64,000 bases of DNA from Hybos culiciformis (GCA_964007475.1 OZ023274.1:36913816-36977815), one strand, 5' to 3'; shown: positions 34,488-48,812, counted from the stretch's first letter. Notes: generated by a model not told the origin, from the sequence alone. Program-made: numbers and translations.

Positions 34488-35010
34488 CGTCTGCTGAGAA
34501 CTGAAACAACGTATGATATTTAGATAATAGCACCATTCGGTTCCTCGTACTCGATTTTATAAGTACAACTATTTAGCAATATTCTTTATGTTGAGTAAAA
34601 TGTGTTTTTTAGATGAAAATTCAAATATTGTATAATTTGCTGAATTAAAAAACAGTGTAAAATATGTTTTCGTCTTGATTAAAATTAAAGCGACTTATAT
34701 CATCATTTTGCAAAAAAAATCTATAATTTTTTATTTTTCCAAAAAAATGAAACGCTGTATACTAGTTTTACATTATTTCTTTCAATACCATTCCATTAGT
34801 TAAAATGTTATTAAAGAACTTAAGAATACAATACGTTGTTTTAAAAATCAACAAAAAAGAATTTTCTTAATAAACAAGAATAAGTAAAATGCTGTATAAA
34901 GAGTATACGTTACTTGATATTGTTGCTTACGTTGTTTTATTTTTCAAATATTTAAACTCAAATTACTCGAAACTATTTTCATTATACATTGTTTCATTTC
35001 TCAGCAGACG
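34488..35010. mobile_element. MITE family 1 (CGTCTGCT termini), copy 2, 523 bp
   Basis: Termini CGTCTGCTGAGAACTGAAAC and inverse CGTCTGCTGAGAAATGAAAC, with 4-bp duplication GTTT at 34484-34487 and 35011-35014. Collinear with copy 1 apart from small deletions (for example the ACGTCATTATT segment). It lies within 1 kb of the TMEM165-like start codon. Confidence 0.9.
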
Positions 35011-35014
35011 GTTT

Positions 35015-36238
35015 TATAAAATTAAAACGTCATAAAAATAATAATAATAATAAAACCTATAGAATCAATCTACTTATATATTTAGGTACTTTTATTTTTT
35101 TTAATTTAATTCATTGTGTCTCATTTTATATTGCTAAGACATTCTCTTATCTGGAGAGATATAGTGCCATTATTATCTAAAAAAAAAAAATTTAATTTAT
35201 TTTGTTTGTTTTCCTTGTAGAAACTATCAGTTCAATGATTTTTTTTTTGAATGAAAATTGAGAAAAATATTTTTTTTTTTTTTTATGTTTTATCAATAAA
35301 CAATCGAATTTTCAAAACGTAAGTATTTAATTGTCAAGAGGATGGTGGAAATTATTAAACGGGTATATCTAGGTATACCTAGGCATCTCAACATTCTATA
35401 TTTTTATTTGTTCCATTGGAAAAAATGTAAATAAAGAAAAAGTATTAAGTTTTGGACAATATTAATTAAATTAATAAATTTTGAATGTTGATAACTAAAT
35501 GCATTTATTTTTTTAAATTTCTGGCAATTCATTGGCTATTCCAATCTCTTCGGTAGGTCCATGGTCTTAGAACAAATATTCAATAAGTGAAAGGGGAATT
35601 TTTTTTTGGTTGCAACAATATTTCTTATAATTAAAAGTGAATTGAATAGTTTTTTAATAAGTAATCTGTGAAAATGACCTAAACCAATTTTTTTCCTATA
35701 AATAACTTTTTTTTTTAGCAGAAAAAGCCCTTTTCTAGTGTTCCTACAGGGATTCAGGTATTAAAACCTTCTTTGTAGCATCTTAAACAATGGCTACGCG
35801 AGCCGATTTTTTAGCGTGATTTGATGATACGCGTATTTCCTTTCATTTGAGTGTCGACATTTACAAATGCTCATGAAGTAGTTGCTTCTTAGTTTACATC
35901 GTTTACTAACATTTATCCTGGGGGCTCCACATTTAAGGGACCCAAAATAGGTTCAACATTTCTATCAATTGAATAGGTACCTACACACACTGCTTCAAAA
36001 ACCGAAATAACAAAAAATGCTCTAGAGGGCACTACGGGTTCGGAGGGCGGCAAAATTTTGGCTGATTCGGAATCGAGAGACTATTTCCTGCGGTTGGTAT
36101 TAAAATGCACTTTAGCCGCCGACTCTACAAACAATTATTTTTTATAAATCTCGAATGTCTGAAAAGCCATATTCCAAATCTTCTTAGAGCTTCGAATCGA
36201 ATTCCAATTCGAATATGCTGAATTTAGATACAAAAAAA
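35015..36238. other. Noncoding stretch
   Basis: No gene or bounded repeat recognised. 35900-36230 is less AT-rich than its surroundings but shows no open frame of interest. Confidence 0.45.
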
Positions 36239-36500
36239 GGTACTTTTCCATTAGCCGGGCGCAAATGTACGGCGCAAAAAATTGTGAATTAAGTCGCAAA
36301 GCGAAGCAGAAATGTTACCGAAAACTTACGTTCATTTAAAATGAATAGTTTTTTCGTGTATCGGGGGAAGGCTGCCGCCTCATAAGTTTTCAGACACATT
36401 TCTTCCACCATAAGTTTTCAGTAACATTTCTGCCGCCCTAAATTTGCGCCAAACAAAATTTTTGCGCCGTACATTTGCGCCCGGCTAACGGAAAAGTACC
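36239..36500. mobile_element. Hairpin MITE, 262 bp, GCGCAAATGTACGGCGC termini
   Basis: Terminal inverted repeats of about 42 bp differ at one position: GGTACTTTTCC (A/G) TTAGCCGGGCGCAAATG, continuing to GGCGCAAAAA. Subterminal GCAGAAATGTTACCGAAAAC also has an inverse (GTTTTCAGTAACATTTCTGC). A-runs on both flanks hide the target duplication. Related to the relic at 11188-11321. Confidence 0.88.
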
Positions 36501-37473
36501 AAAAAATAATTAAGATACCTAAACCTTCTTTCTTGTTTACATTTTTAAATATTTTTATGCAATATCGCCTTTCTTTGTTATTTGTTCTTCAGAATGATGT
36601 TGATATGTATCTATATAGATACAGGTACACGTATACCTAGTTTCTATATCTAAATCCAATCCAATTTTAAATGTAGGTATGACAGAAATTTATTAGCAAT
36701 TTGCGTGCCGGCGCTGGCCCTCCTGGGGGGGATGCATTGCAAATCTTGTTTCTTTTTTTTTTTTTAATTTATTTTCGAAAAATATTAATGTTGAATTAAT
36801 TATTACCTACTTATTTTAAAATTTAATTTTAACACAATAATTGATAATTCTCAATGCCGAATTATGAAAGTACCTACAACCTAACTACTAGAAAAAAAAA
36901 ATTAATTATTTTTCGTGACTACTTATTTTATTTGAAGAAAATCACAATCTTTTTTTATTCAAGATATAAAAATTAAAATTTACCATTTATAATTAAATCA
37001 ATTTTTAATTTGTTATTTTTTTTTAAGTAATATTTTGTTCTTGTTTTTTTTTTTTATTTTTAATTAATTATTCTATTTATGTTTATTTTTTTAATATTTA
37101 AAATGAAAAATGTTGAAAAAAATGTTAAAGTCGTATTATATGAGTGAACTAGTGAAGTAAAGAACTTTAACTTTTTGAAAATAATAAAATTGGAAAAAAA
37201 ACATAATGGACGTCATTGAAAAGTCACTATGGTAGCTGACTATATAAAGTTGGTACTAATTTTTGTTTTGACTACCGCCACCTATAAGAAAAATTTAGTA
37301 AACATTTTTATTTAACTCACGTGAAGATTTTGTAATCTAAAATGATGTAAAAATAATTATAACATCCATATTATTATTAATATAAATATAATATAATTTA
37401 TATGCATTATATATATATTATATACATTTATTCATATTATATTTATTCATATTGCGCATTGTTCATAAGATGT
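36501..37473. other. AT-rich noncoding
   Basis: No gene. A short GC-rich patch, GTGCCGGCGCTGGCCCTCC at about 36707, could be an old transposon end. TATA microsatellite around 37390-37430. Confidence 0.45.
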
Positions 37474-38037
37474 AGTAAACACAATTGGGGCGACAGCGAC
37501 AACGACAGCGATAGCGACTATCAAAACCAAACAGGCTCAGACGCCGTCAAAAAAATAAGCCGACCCGTCGTCGCGCCGCGTCTTTTTTCGATTAGTCGTC
37601 GTCGTTGAATCTTACGCGGCTAGTCGTGGATTTGCGCCGTAAGAATTTGCTTCAAAAATCAGTTGCGCCGTAAGAATTTGCTTCAAAAATCAGGAAAAAA
37701 ATTTTTTTTTTCTTTTTTGGTTTGAATTTTTTACCGACAATTTTTTTTTTTCGTAATAAAAATTTTTTTTTGGGACAAAAAAATTTTTTTTGGGAAACAA
37801 TTCGAGTCGACTGACTGGGCCGTCGCCGCGCGGTCGTCACGTTTTTCACAGCTCAGTCGCGATAAGTCGTCGTCGTGAAAAAATCCACGGCGTCTGAGCC
37901 TGAAACCAAATAGTAACCATTTATTTTTCTATTTGTTTATTTTTTTCCTGTTTATTTATTTCGTCGCCGTCATCGTAATTGTGTTCACTCCAATGATATC
38001 GCTGTTGCCGCCGTCGTTGTCGCTCCAATTGTGTTCA
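37474..38037. mobile_element. GC-rich element with AACACAATTGGGGCGACAGC termini, split by a hAT
   Basis: AGTAAACACAATTGGGGCGA on the left and inverse right AGTGAACACAATTGGAGCGA define terminal repeats continuing into GACARCGACRRCG. GTGTTCACTCCAATG is repeated inside the right end. A hAT-type element (37532-37902) sits within it. The duplication and superfamily are not settled. Confidence 0.65.
37532..37902. mobile_element. hAT-type MITE, 371 bp, TSD AAACCAAA
   Basis: Termini CAGGCTCAGACGCCGT are exact inverted repeats (16 bp), and the perfect 8-bp duplication AAACCAAA lies at 37524-37531 and 37903-37910. The arms are rich in GTCGTCGTCG and CGCCGCG, far above the local GC content. A direct pair of TTGCGCCGTAAGAATTTGC units lies at about 37630-37690. 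No coding sequence. Confidence 0.92.
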
Positions 38038-38040
38038 CTC

Positions 38041-39315
38041 CTAGAAACATAATAGATATAGCCAGAGAAAATTTATAAAGAAAAGTGAGAAAGAGAGGTA
38101 GATAAAACTAAAATATTGATGCTTATTTGGTGCAACCGATACATAAGTTATATGCCGAGTATTCGAACAATTGCTAAAGAGCGATTATTGTTTTCAACAC
38201 TTGTTTTGCCATAGGGAACATTTATACTTTTATTAACAATAAGTATTAATAATTTAATTATTATAATTTATGAAATTCACTATTAGCACGCATTTGTTGT
38301 AAATTGAATTCCTAAAATGTACAAAAAAAAATTCACCTTAATAATTATTAATAATTAATTCATACAAATTGATCTTAACACCACTATAGTTTTTTTTTTT
38401 AACTGCATATTTGTACTTGAAGCATTATTTACTGAGCTATGAGGTGAAAAATTTGTACAGCGGAAAAATAAAGAAGTTTTATATGTGATATTGATTTTCC
38501 TATTCGACAACAGATGGCACTAAATAAATTATAGCAATTTTTTTTCGTACTAGGTAAATATTTTGCGATAATTTAGTTAGTTCTCTATTTGAATTTTTTT
38601 ATAGTATGTAGGTAAAAAAAATTAAGATTTTTCTTATTACCTATGTGATTTTTATTTACAAAATTTCTGGCATTGAATAAACTGTTTTATGAGTAATAAG
38701 TAGATCTTTTTCTAAAAAAAAATTGAGTAGCTGCCTTTCATAATACATCCTTTCTTATACTATCATTATAATATTATTGAAAATGAAAATTAAAATTTGA
38801 AAACAAAATAATATACCTACTTAATATTTTTCTACAATCACAACCTTCTTTTTAAATATACAATATGTACCTATTGAATTTTTTTATTTTTTACTAAGCT
38901 AACATTTTGTATTAGAATTAGGGTAATAATCCGAAGACTAAAAAAATAGGCTCCTCTAGTTAATTAAAACTTAACACCCGAATACACTATTTGCTTAAAT
39001 ACAATTAAAAATAAGAACATTTTAGCGCTTATGAATAAATTTTTTTATGTAGTCAAGCTTGACTTTATCGCAGCACCTAGGCACTAGTGGCCGCTGTGTA
39101 GGCATGTACATTTTTGATATTAAAATTCTTTGATGGGCGGGAAGATCCATTTAATACAAACAGGCATATAAAAGAAATTTAAAAAAAATGAATACACATA
39201 TATATATAAATATAAATACAATATAATATCTTAATACTAACATACATTACAAATATACAAATGATGTGTAAAAACAAATCTGACATTCTAATAAATTGAA
39301 AACCAAAATAAAACT
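38041..39315. other. AT-rich noncoding
   Basis: Nothing recognised on either strand. Confidence 0.5.
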
Positions 39316-39678
39316 ATAACATTAAGTAGGTTCCTCAAATCTGGCACAAAACAGACTTTTAAACAGTTTTCCACCAAAAGCACACCAAAGTAGGATTGGA
39401 GAATATCGATTGTAACATCTGACTAAACTTGAGATAGGACTGTTAACACCATAGCTACATCGAGAAAATGGTACATGCAATACATCGTTGTTCCTCAAGT
39501 TTCTTACAGGGACATTAAGATTAAATTTAGATAATAAATTAGGACAAGCAATTTCACCACTCAGAATGCCATGAACAAGACCAAAACCAAGATATGATCT
39601 CCTCGATTCAAGGCTATGTAAGCTGATCCGAAATGAAATCAAATCATTTCGAGGTGAAAAAGTCGTATTACGTGTATT
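39316..39678 (-). pseudogene. Non-LTR retrotransposon C-terminal fragment (Jockey-like)
   Basis: A minus-strand frame contains SPRNDLISFRISLHSLESRR, SYLGFGLVHGILSGEIACPN, LLSKFNLNVPVRNLRNNDVL and CYNRYSPIL. This is the conserved C-terminal region after the reverse transcriptase in Jockey-type proteins, where relatives show L..RR...G..F.H.LL.G.I..P.LLS...F.VP.R. The frame is open for about 115 codons and ends at a stop. The reverse transcriptase and endonuclease are missing upstream, so it is a short isolated fragment of a different family from the copies at 1.7 and 21.3 kb. Confidence 0.75.
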
Positions 39679-39679
39679 T

Positions 39680-42600
39680 TCAATATATTTTTCGTTGTTT
39701 ATTTTATTTTATAGTAACAGACCTACTCAATCAGATTTTTGGAACAGAACTCAGAATTTTTTTTAAAATAAAATATTATAAATATTAGACCTACATAATT
39801 TTCTTCGACGAACCGATTCTGAACTTTGGCTTTTTTTGACAGTTTAAAATTACAATTGTATAAATACTCATATTTGTAGTATCTTTATATTTAATTCGAG
39901 CTTCAGAACTATGTAGAAATATTTTGTTTCGCATTTTACTAAACCTTATTTGTTGTCCGAAATATAGCTGTAATGTTACGTGTCTTTATTCTATTTTAAG
40001 TTCTTTTATTCTATCAAATAATTTCTTAATTATTTTGGAAATTCGACAATGTAACCAAAAATAGAATATAATTTTTATAATAACTAAAAAGGAACACTAA
40101 ATGAAATTGAATGCTTCCTTGTAAGAAAATCGTAAATGTTAATTATAGCGCCCACCCAAATTAAAAAAAATATGTTTTTTTCATTAACATATACAATTAT
40201 GATGGGATTGATGCATTTAATATTTTCTATTTATTAGAAATCTCTTAGGACTAATAAGGACGTTCATGTTTATTTAAGTACAGGTTAAATATACTGTGAA
40301 ATCATTTAAAATTACATAATACTTTTCTTTTAATGAAAACATAATTTTTAATTTTTTTTTTAAATCGACTGAAAAATAATAAAAAATTTATATTTGGGTT
40401 TGAGTTTTTTATTTCTTGCGTAATTATCATGTACACATCTTTACATATATATAGATATACATATTATAGAAAATTCTTACATACTTATCTACGAATTTGT
40501 TGGTAAAAGACAGAAGAGAACAAATTTTAAATGAAATGTGATGATCAGAGCGAGGAAGTTTTGAAAAAGAGGATGTTTTTTAAAAGAAATAAACAACCAT
40601 TTATTTGATAATTCTATTTAATGAGGTACTCTTGTAAGGAAGAAAATTACTTATTAAACACAAAAAGCTTCAAGTCGTCGTCCATCCTATTCAATCGAAT
40701 CTACCAGCTAGATCTATATATATGTAGGTTCTAATCAAGAAACTATCAAAAGCTTATCTAGATCCAGATATATTTTGCATGTATTTAACAAAACATGATC
40801 CACTAACAATTTTCAGTTCGCTAATTGGGCTTTTCCAACAAAAATTTCAATCAAAAAAACTAAATTTATCATTCAAGTAAATGAAACCGTAGATTTTTTG
40901 AAGTAACCTACAAACCTAATCTCAACAGAAAATTTTGCCACTAACAAAATATTATATCTTAAGATTGCCATATCATGAACACTATGTTAAGAATTTCGAA
41001 ACTTATTAATTTGTCATTTATAATATTTCAATTTTGTTTGAATGCGGCAATATAATGTAACATGAAATTCAAAGAGGAAACGTAAAATAATGAAATACAT
41101 TTTGAATTTAAAATAATGTCTTTTTCTGAAAAAAAAATAATAAAAATAAACATATGGTATAAAAAATCCTTTAATTTTGATTATACTGTTTGTGGTTTTG
41201 TCAAGTGCTCACGTTTAATGTCTAAGTGCTATGAACATTTTTAAGTGATTCTTTTAAGTTTTAAATTTGACACCAAATTTTATCCCAAGAAATTTTTTTT
41301 TCCACAATTTACGAACCATATTGACCACATAGCCACATAGTTTTCATCCATGTAAACTGTTATAGTTAATTAACGCAATATTATGCATGTTATGGAGATC
41401 AGTTTTCAATGTAAATGAAATAGATCACAAATGACAATTATTTATTACTTAAATTCTCTAGAATTTCTTTAATTACCTACATTATAAATATTTATGTCCA
41501 ATATAAATATAGCTAATTTTAATTTTGTCGTAGGACATCCCTGAAAACACTTTCGAGATGTAATGTAGGTGTATTTTAAATGCTTATAATTTATTCATGC
41601 GAATACTTATTATATGTAGCACCGTTTTTTGAACTTTACGTTTTGATTCCGGAATTAAGTATCTCAGAATTCGACGGAAAACTCTAATTGAGGCCGAAGC
41701 CACATCAAGTAATACCTGTCTGAAACTGAATCGTACTGAACTTTGTCTAATTTTCTAAGAAAATTTTATCAAAAAATTTAAAAAAAAATCTAATTATCTA
41801 ATAGTAATTAAATTATCTACTATTTCGATACAATGAAATCAAATATTGTTATTATTTTTATATACATTGAATTTAATTTTGCACTATTTGGTCCGCATAC
41901 TTTTATTTATTTTTTAATTTTAAGGGGGGGTCGATAGATATCGGCTAAGAAACACTATGAAGCTTTAAAGCATTCAAACACCATATATTGCCGTCCGTCA
42001 TTAAAGCCAAGACTTATATTAAAAATATTTCTTTCTCACAAAAAACAACTAATTCAAGGATTTAATTTTCAAAAAAAAAATATCTTTTTCTCCAAAATTC
42101 GTGAGATGGAAAAAACTAAAACTGTTACAACTCAACGTTAAGTTCTACTATGTGCCATTAATTTATGGACGAAATAATTATAAAATAGAACAGCTGTCTA
42201 CCTTACATAAGTACATTGATATTGAAGGTTATACATCGTTATAAACTTAACTATGATGGGTGAAAACTAATTGGGTGGAATTTAAATAAAACCATTAAAC
42301 AGGATCACGCGAAAGATATTTTTAGTAACTTTTTTATTTCGTATTATTGAAAACTTTCTATGTACCTACATTTATATTGAATGTGTTTGTAAGTAATGTA
42401 TACAATGTATATTTTTCATTAAAAATATTTTTTTTATCAAAACATAAAAGAAAAACAAAATTTTAAAGGAAAATTGAAATATTTTTGATGATATCCTTGA
42501 ATGCGGTCAAATCCTTTCAAGTAAAAGTTATTTTATGTGTGTTGTCAATATATACAGACACTACTTTTGGGTGTATATTTTCCATTGAAAGGATTCTCAA

Positions 42601-45600
42601 CAGACGAAATGTTTTGTGATTTAAAATTATATTTTTGGGAATACATACATAAGTATTTTCGTGAGTGGGTTGAAGTGCGAAAAAAAAAATAAAAATAAGG
42701 ATTATATTATACTGTATCTCCAAAAATATTTTTAAAACCATTTTTAGATCATATCAGACCAAAATTAAAATAGTAAATTGAAGTTGGAAGTAAGTAAATG
42801 TATTTTAATTTAGAATTTTTTATGGTCAATAATTAAGATAGAAATTATTAGATAAAGGTTTTTTTTTTGAAACATTGAATAAATATTTAAAACCAAAAAA
42901 AACACAACCCAAAAATCTTTCATATGGGAGAACTTGGTTCTCGTCTTTCGTTTGAGTCGAAATTTTGCTGTAATGCATTGTCACCTACAGCGAGTTGATC
43001 GGATGACTGGAAGTTGGTCTATTTTCACTTCTTAAATTTGGGGACAATAAATCAACACTTAATCAATGTAACCAAGTTTTTATAAAGGATTTAATAAAAA
43101 TCTTTCGCCTGATTCGTTTTTAATTGTCATTAAATTCTTATTTTCTGTTAATAAATGTGACTTGATTTGATGCCCACTAAATTTGCTGTTTTAAAGTTAG
43201 TACAATTTTTAATATTATACATCTTAAAAAATGTAGTTTCAACAACTAATATGATCTCTTGAGAATGGAACTTTGTCTCAAGTTTACAATCTATTTTATT
43301 TTTTTCACTTTCTTCACCATTTTACTCAACGTAAACTAATGTTTCACTCACATCCAGATTGGCCATTAATCTTAAAAAATCAAAAGAGAAATACTTAAAT
43401 AGTTTAACATGAAATCCAGGGGTTTTTTAAATTCAATTTATTTAGTGACTAATTATATACAAAAAAATTAATTATTAGATGTCTGATATACAAATTTCAT
43501 GCTAAATTATTCAAATTTTAGTTCTAAAATTCGAAAAATTAAAAGAAAAATCGTATTAAACTTTATAATGCAAAGTAACTACCGTTAAACATTAATTTGC
43601 TTCGTATTTTCTATCTAAATTCTGAAACCAAAAGAATGAAAACTATTTCACATTAGTACATGTGATTATTACTCAGGGCAAAATTTCATTAATAACCACT
43701 AACCATTAGTCTTTACTATTATATTGAAGATTGTCTAAGCCTTTTTCATAATAAATTTTATATAAATAGCTGTAAAGAAAAACTGATTTGTTTTTTCACC
43801 CGAAAATTTCTTCTCGAATGTACGAAATAAATAATATCTCTTTCCTAAATTTATATAAAACACAGAGATCCATAGACCTAAATTTTTTATCATACCTTTT
43901 TTTTCCTTAGGAAAAAAAAAATATATGTATAATATGAAAATTCTAAACAAATTTGATATGCAAGAATTTCTCATTTTCTCGTTTTATACATTTAATTTTA
44001 CATGGGTTTGTCTGGAGCCCTTTCCCAATGATTTCTATATAGCTTCATTTTTCGTTTGTTTTCAAGATCTTAAAAATTAGTCCCAGTACATTGAAAAAAA
44101 AATTTTTTTTTGGTAAATATATACATTTTATATAGTTATAAGATTTCCTGACATAATATAAAAATACAGAACAAAAAAAAAAGGAAAATCGGGTCAATAT
44201 CTTTAGACAAAGCTTTTCAAGGACAAAATACAATTTTCACATTCGAGAAGAAAAAAGAATTTTCATCTGAAATTTTTTGGGAATAATATAAAAGCAAACA
44301 CCATTGCCATGACACAGAAGGCATGAAAAGATTTTTAGGCGTAAAATATTAGATTTTTTTTTTCATATATATATGTATACTTTTATATTATTTACATGAT
44401 TTTTGAATTTTTTTTGGATTCTCTTCATTGTTACTTTTCATATTCTGAGAAAAAATATAAGAAAAACTTAGCAACAATAACAAAGTATTGAAATTTTGAA
44501 TAGAATTCAGTTCAAGGAATTCCTATAAATAACGACGTATATTTATAGAAACAAGAAGTCTGTATAGCCTTTAAAAGAAGCTAAAAATCTTTTTTATCTT
44601 ATCGATACTTAATCTTCTGTTTTTTTTTATTACGTCTAATTGATTCCTTCTTCCACTATATGAAATTAATTTCACATATTTCAGATATTTTTATTGTGAA
44701 AAAGAAAGAATTAGTAAGTTTTATCATTTGCAAAATCATTAATAAATTGATATAATGAAAGCTTGTTTCGTATCATTTTACAAAATACAAAGAAATTTAA
44801 GTTTTTAGGTAACTAAATATTTCTTTTTCTCATTTAACATTATTACTTCTACATTTTCTTGTTAGTTAATTCTTTCAATGGATAACTGAAGCTTTAAAGA
44901 AACTTTCACACTATGACTTGTTATAAAGTAAATAACTTAGAAGGATTAATAAATGGAATAATAAAAATTAGTTACACCTAATTCATTCGATTTTCGATAA
45001 AGTACACTGTAGTCAAACATTTAAAAAACAATCTTTGAATAATCATTTTCACTGATTTTTTCCAATATTCTAGTTAACTTATTGTACAGAAAATAAAAAA
45101 AAATATCACCCCTATTTTCGTTTTCTTTTTTTTTTTACTTTTATATTTAGGTCTCCTCTATATATACATATATGTTATCTTGTTTATATTAACATTTTTT
45201 TGTACCTTGAAATGTGCGTGTACGCATTCCCAACAGAAAAAAAAAAAATAAAAATAAGAAAGTTTTCCGTTCATGATTTTTCCCATTCTCATTGAGCTTA
45301 TATAACAAACACTATCAAAAAAAAAATATTTGAAAATTAGGAATAACACATTTACAAAAATTAAATGTGAAAATTATTTTTTTTTAGGCTTTTTGTACGC
45401 CCTTGAACTTGAAATTTTGCTTGAGGATAAACTGAAAAATAAAATATATATTTTATTTTTTCATTGCCAAGGATATGTGAAAATTGCTTGTGGTTAGGGA
45501 ATGTCGCTTCCATTTATTGTCGTCTCCTTTTTTTTTTTTTTTATTATCGTTGAATTTTTTTTTGCTTTCTTTTTTTTTGTATAAAAAAAAAACATATAAA

Positions 45601-48259
45601 TCTTCGCATAATTTTATTTTATTTATATTTGATTATATTTTAAAATTGATTATTTTATATTTATGAGAATACATAAATGTACATATATAAAAATTTTTTT
45701 TTTCTGAATAGATTTTACAACAGAGCAGTGGATGGGGTAAATCAAAAATTATTTTTACGTGTTGGATTTAATACTAGATTTTTTTCATATGACCTGGAAA
45801 ATAAAACATATAAAACATATTGTATATATATGCCTATGTACAAAAATGTTTTAGAGAAGTAATTAAAAAACATACTTAAGTAATTAATTACCCAGACTGG
45901 AAAATTCTAGTTTTTTTTTATTGTATTTTTAATACTTACTTTATTTATTATATTTTATATATAAAATGTGAGGCTTAATTTAATATACAAAGTTCGACGA
46001 AAAAAATATTCAATATAATGCTCAATGTTTTATGTTTACATTGAATAGTTCATTTCACTCAATTAAATGAATCCTGTATTATTTAGATTGTGAATTTTTA
46101 CAAAAAAATTTTTGTAAGTTATGTAACTCTTCAGTTTAATTTATTTGAAAATGTATTTAATTTACATTAACATGTAGCATATAAAAAACATGTAAAGCAT
46201 GTAAAGCTAATATAGTAACATTAAATTAAGAAAAAAAAAACAGAAGAAACTTTATATTGTTTGAACATAAAGTGACTATTATCCATCGGAATATACGTCA
46301 CTACTTACTTTACAAAGTAAGTTAAATAAATTCCTATTATTAATAACTGTCACTTCACACTAAATTCGATTTTGAGAGGAATCTTTATAAGTTGAAATAA
46401 TAATCTTATAGCCAATTTACCATAAATAATTTAAAGAAAATATACTGCGCAGTTGATGTGCTAAAAAAACAACACAAACCTAGCTGACATTTAAAAAACT
46501 TATTTATAGAAGAAACAAGAACATTTTACAATCTTAATCTTCGTCGATAAAGTTATTTCTTTGCAACTGTTATCTCTTTGGTCGTAAATAGCTTTTTTTA
46601 TAGTTTACTTGTTCAACATACATATAATAAAATTTAAAAAATTTTCAATTTGGATCGAAAAGCGGATATTTAATTCTTGATTACCAGCAGAAAAAAATAT
46701 TTATAATGCAATTGAATCATGAAATCGATAGATTCTATCAAACATTTTAGTTTGCGTTAGTTTTAAAATTATTTTTTTTTTTGTTTCACGAATCAAATAC
46801 AATCAAAAAAGTTTTCTATATATAAAGTGATCTAAACATAGGTATTTCGCTTTAAGCAACATTTAATTTTTTTACGGATCTAATTTCTATTTTAATTGAA
46901 ATAAAAATAATAAAATAAAACTTATTTATAATGCAATATTGCAATTGATAATAATATGCTAACTGAATGCAAAATTTAAAATACGTATATTTTATCTATT
47001 TTGTTCACGTTTATAGATTCAAATATGAATAAAAAAAAAAAAAAAATTCAAGGGCGACAATCTTTAACAAAAAAGTCGAAAAAATAATTTTCAACGTGTT
47101 CAATTGATTTTGCTGCAAACAGACCAGAAATACATAACATAAAAAAAGTAACATAATATTTTTACTGTATACTGTTGTATATTATGATTGTATCAAAAGA
47201 TAGTTTTCTTTTTTACATAATCTTTTTATTATTTTACTGCCTATTTTTGGCTGCTGATGATTCAAACTTTCTGCAATTTTTCATAATATTTTTATATTTT
47301 TATATATTTTCTCCTGAATAATTTATTTTTAATCGTCGATGCTTAACTTATCCTGTGTATATTTATTATTGTGTGAGTGGGTTTTATCACAGACAAAATA
47401 TAATGTACACAGACGAATAAGTTCATAATAATTATCCATTTGAATCATTTGATAGTACATATTTGTAAAAAATTCCAAGAAAATGAAATATATACTACTC
47501 GTGTGAATTGAAGCTTATATCGACAGCTATTATTTTTCATAGTAACAAAGTTCACTTATTCGTTGGTGGTATATTTTATTTGTCTGTGATTTTTGCGTTG
47601 ATTCTATTTTGCAGTTTAATTAAAATCCGAAGCCGAGATTTTGGTCGAATTATGTTCATCAAATAAAGTACAATTATAGGATATACATAATATACAAAGA
47701 AATAAAATAACTGCTTTATATGTTTTTTTTTACGTTTGCCACAGGATCTATAATGATTAATCAAAATAGAATTTCAGAATAGAAATTTCGTAAGATTTTT
47801 ACGTTCGATCGTAATTCATAACAAAACCCCCTTGTTTTATTTCTATTTCATTTTTTTCGTCCTTTTTCAAAAATAAATTTTGCAACCAAAATATAAAAAA
47901 TAAAATTATTCAATATTTTGTTTGTTTTTTAAAAGGATTTACATTTTGCACTCACAGGAATGTTTTAATCAGTCTAAATATTAGATTTAATTGCGCAGAT
48001 GAGAGTGGGACGTGCATTTTCTTCCTTATAATTTATTTTAGATTACATGGATTAATTTTTTTTACAAGTATTTCAGCCAGATGTTATTCTTATATACTAA
48101 TTACAAAATTAGAAACTATAAATCCGAATACCATTTTAAGTTTTTAAATTAAATTCAAAAAATAAAAGTCAACCATTTAAATTTTTAAAATTTTGAAAAA
48201 CATATTACATGATTTTATCTGACTTTAATTATTTTATTCGGTCTCTAAAATCAACTCCA
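39680..48259. other. Long AT-rich noncoding stretch, intron-like or intergenic
   Basis: About 8.6 kb without a supported gene, RNA gene or bounded transposon. It holds many A and T homopolymers. Short frames in it are composition artefacts (phenylalanine-, lysine-, isoleucine- and asparagine-rich, no motifs). Confidence 0.55.
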
Positions 48260-48660
48260 AAAACAACTGACTGCCAATTGTCAGAAACGAAAAAACAAAA
48301 ACGGAGCTAAAAGGTGTGAAACATGTATACAAAATTTCAAAGTAATCGGTGAGGAGCTTTCTGAGACCCTACTAGATTATAAAGAAAACATTTCCATTTT
48401 TATTTATATTTCTGCTCTTGCCTAGTCTTTATTAATAAGACTTATGGTCTTGAGTTAATACAAAAATCTCATCAAAAAGTATTTTCATTTTTTCCAGAAT
48501 TTTCCATTTTTCCGAACAACTTTTCCAATTTTTCTTTCATTAAAAACCTTATTCGGACTATTACGAACTTTAATGGAAAAAATTATCCAAATCGGTCCAC
48601 TCGTTCTCAAATGATGCGCTTACCAACGAACATATATATATAGATAGATGATAGATGCAA
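48260..48660. repeat. Old interspersed repeat with short tandem tail
   Basis: ATTTCAAAGTAATCGGTGAG at 48337 has an inverted relative at 53355-53385. Later CCAAATCGGTCCACTCGTTC and GATGCGCTTACCAACGAAC precede an ATAT/GATAGAT tail, an arrangement typical of RTE-type or SINE 3' ends. Family uncertain. Confidence 0.4.
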
Positions 48661-48812
48661 TCTGTATATTATTTAAATAATTATAATTAAATTAATCATA
48701 AATTAAAAATATTCTGATATTCCGTATATATTGTATTGCACGAAAATACATTTATGTACTTAAATTATAAAATTAAAATTTTTTTATTCAGTAAGATGTA
48801 ACCTTATTTTAT

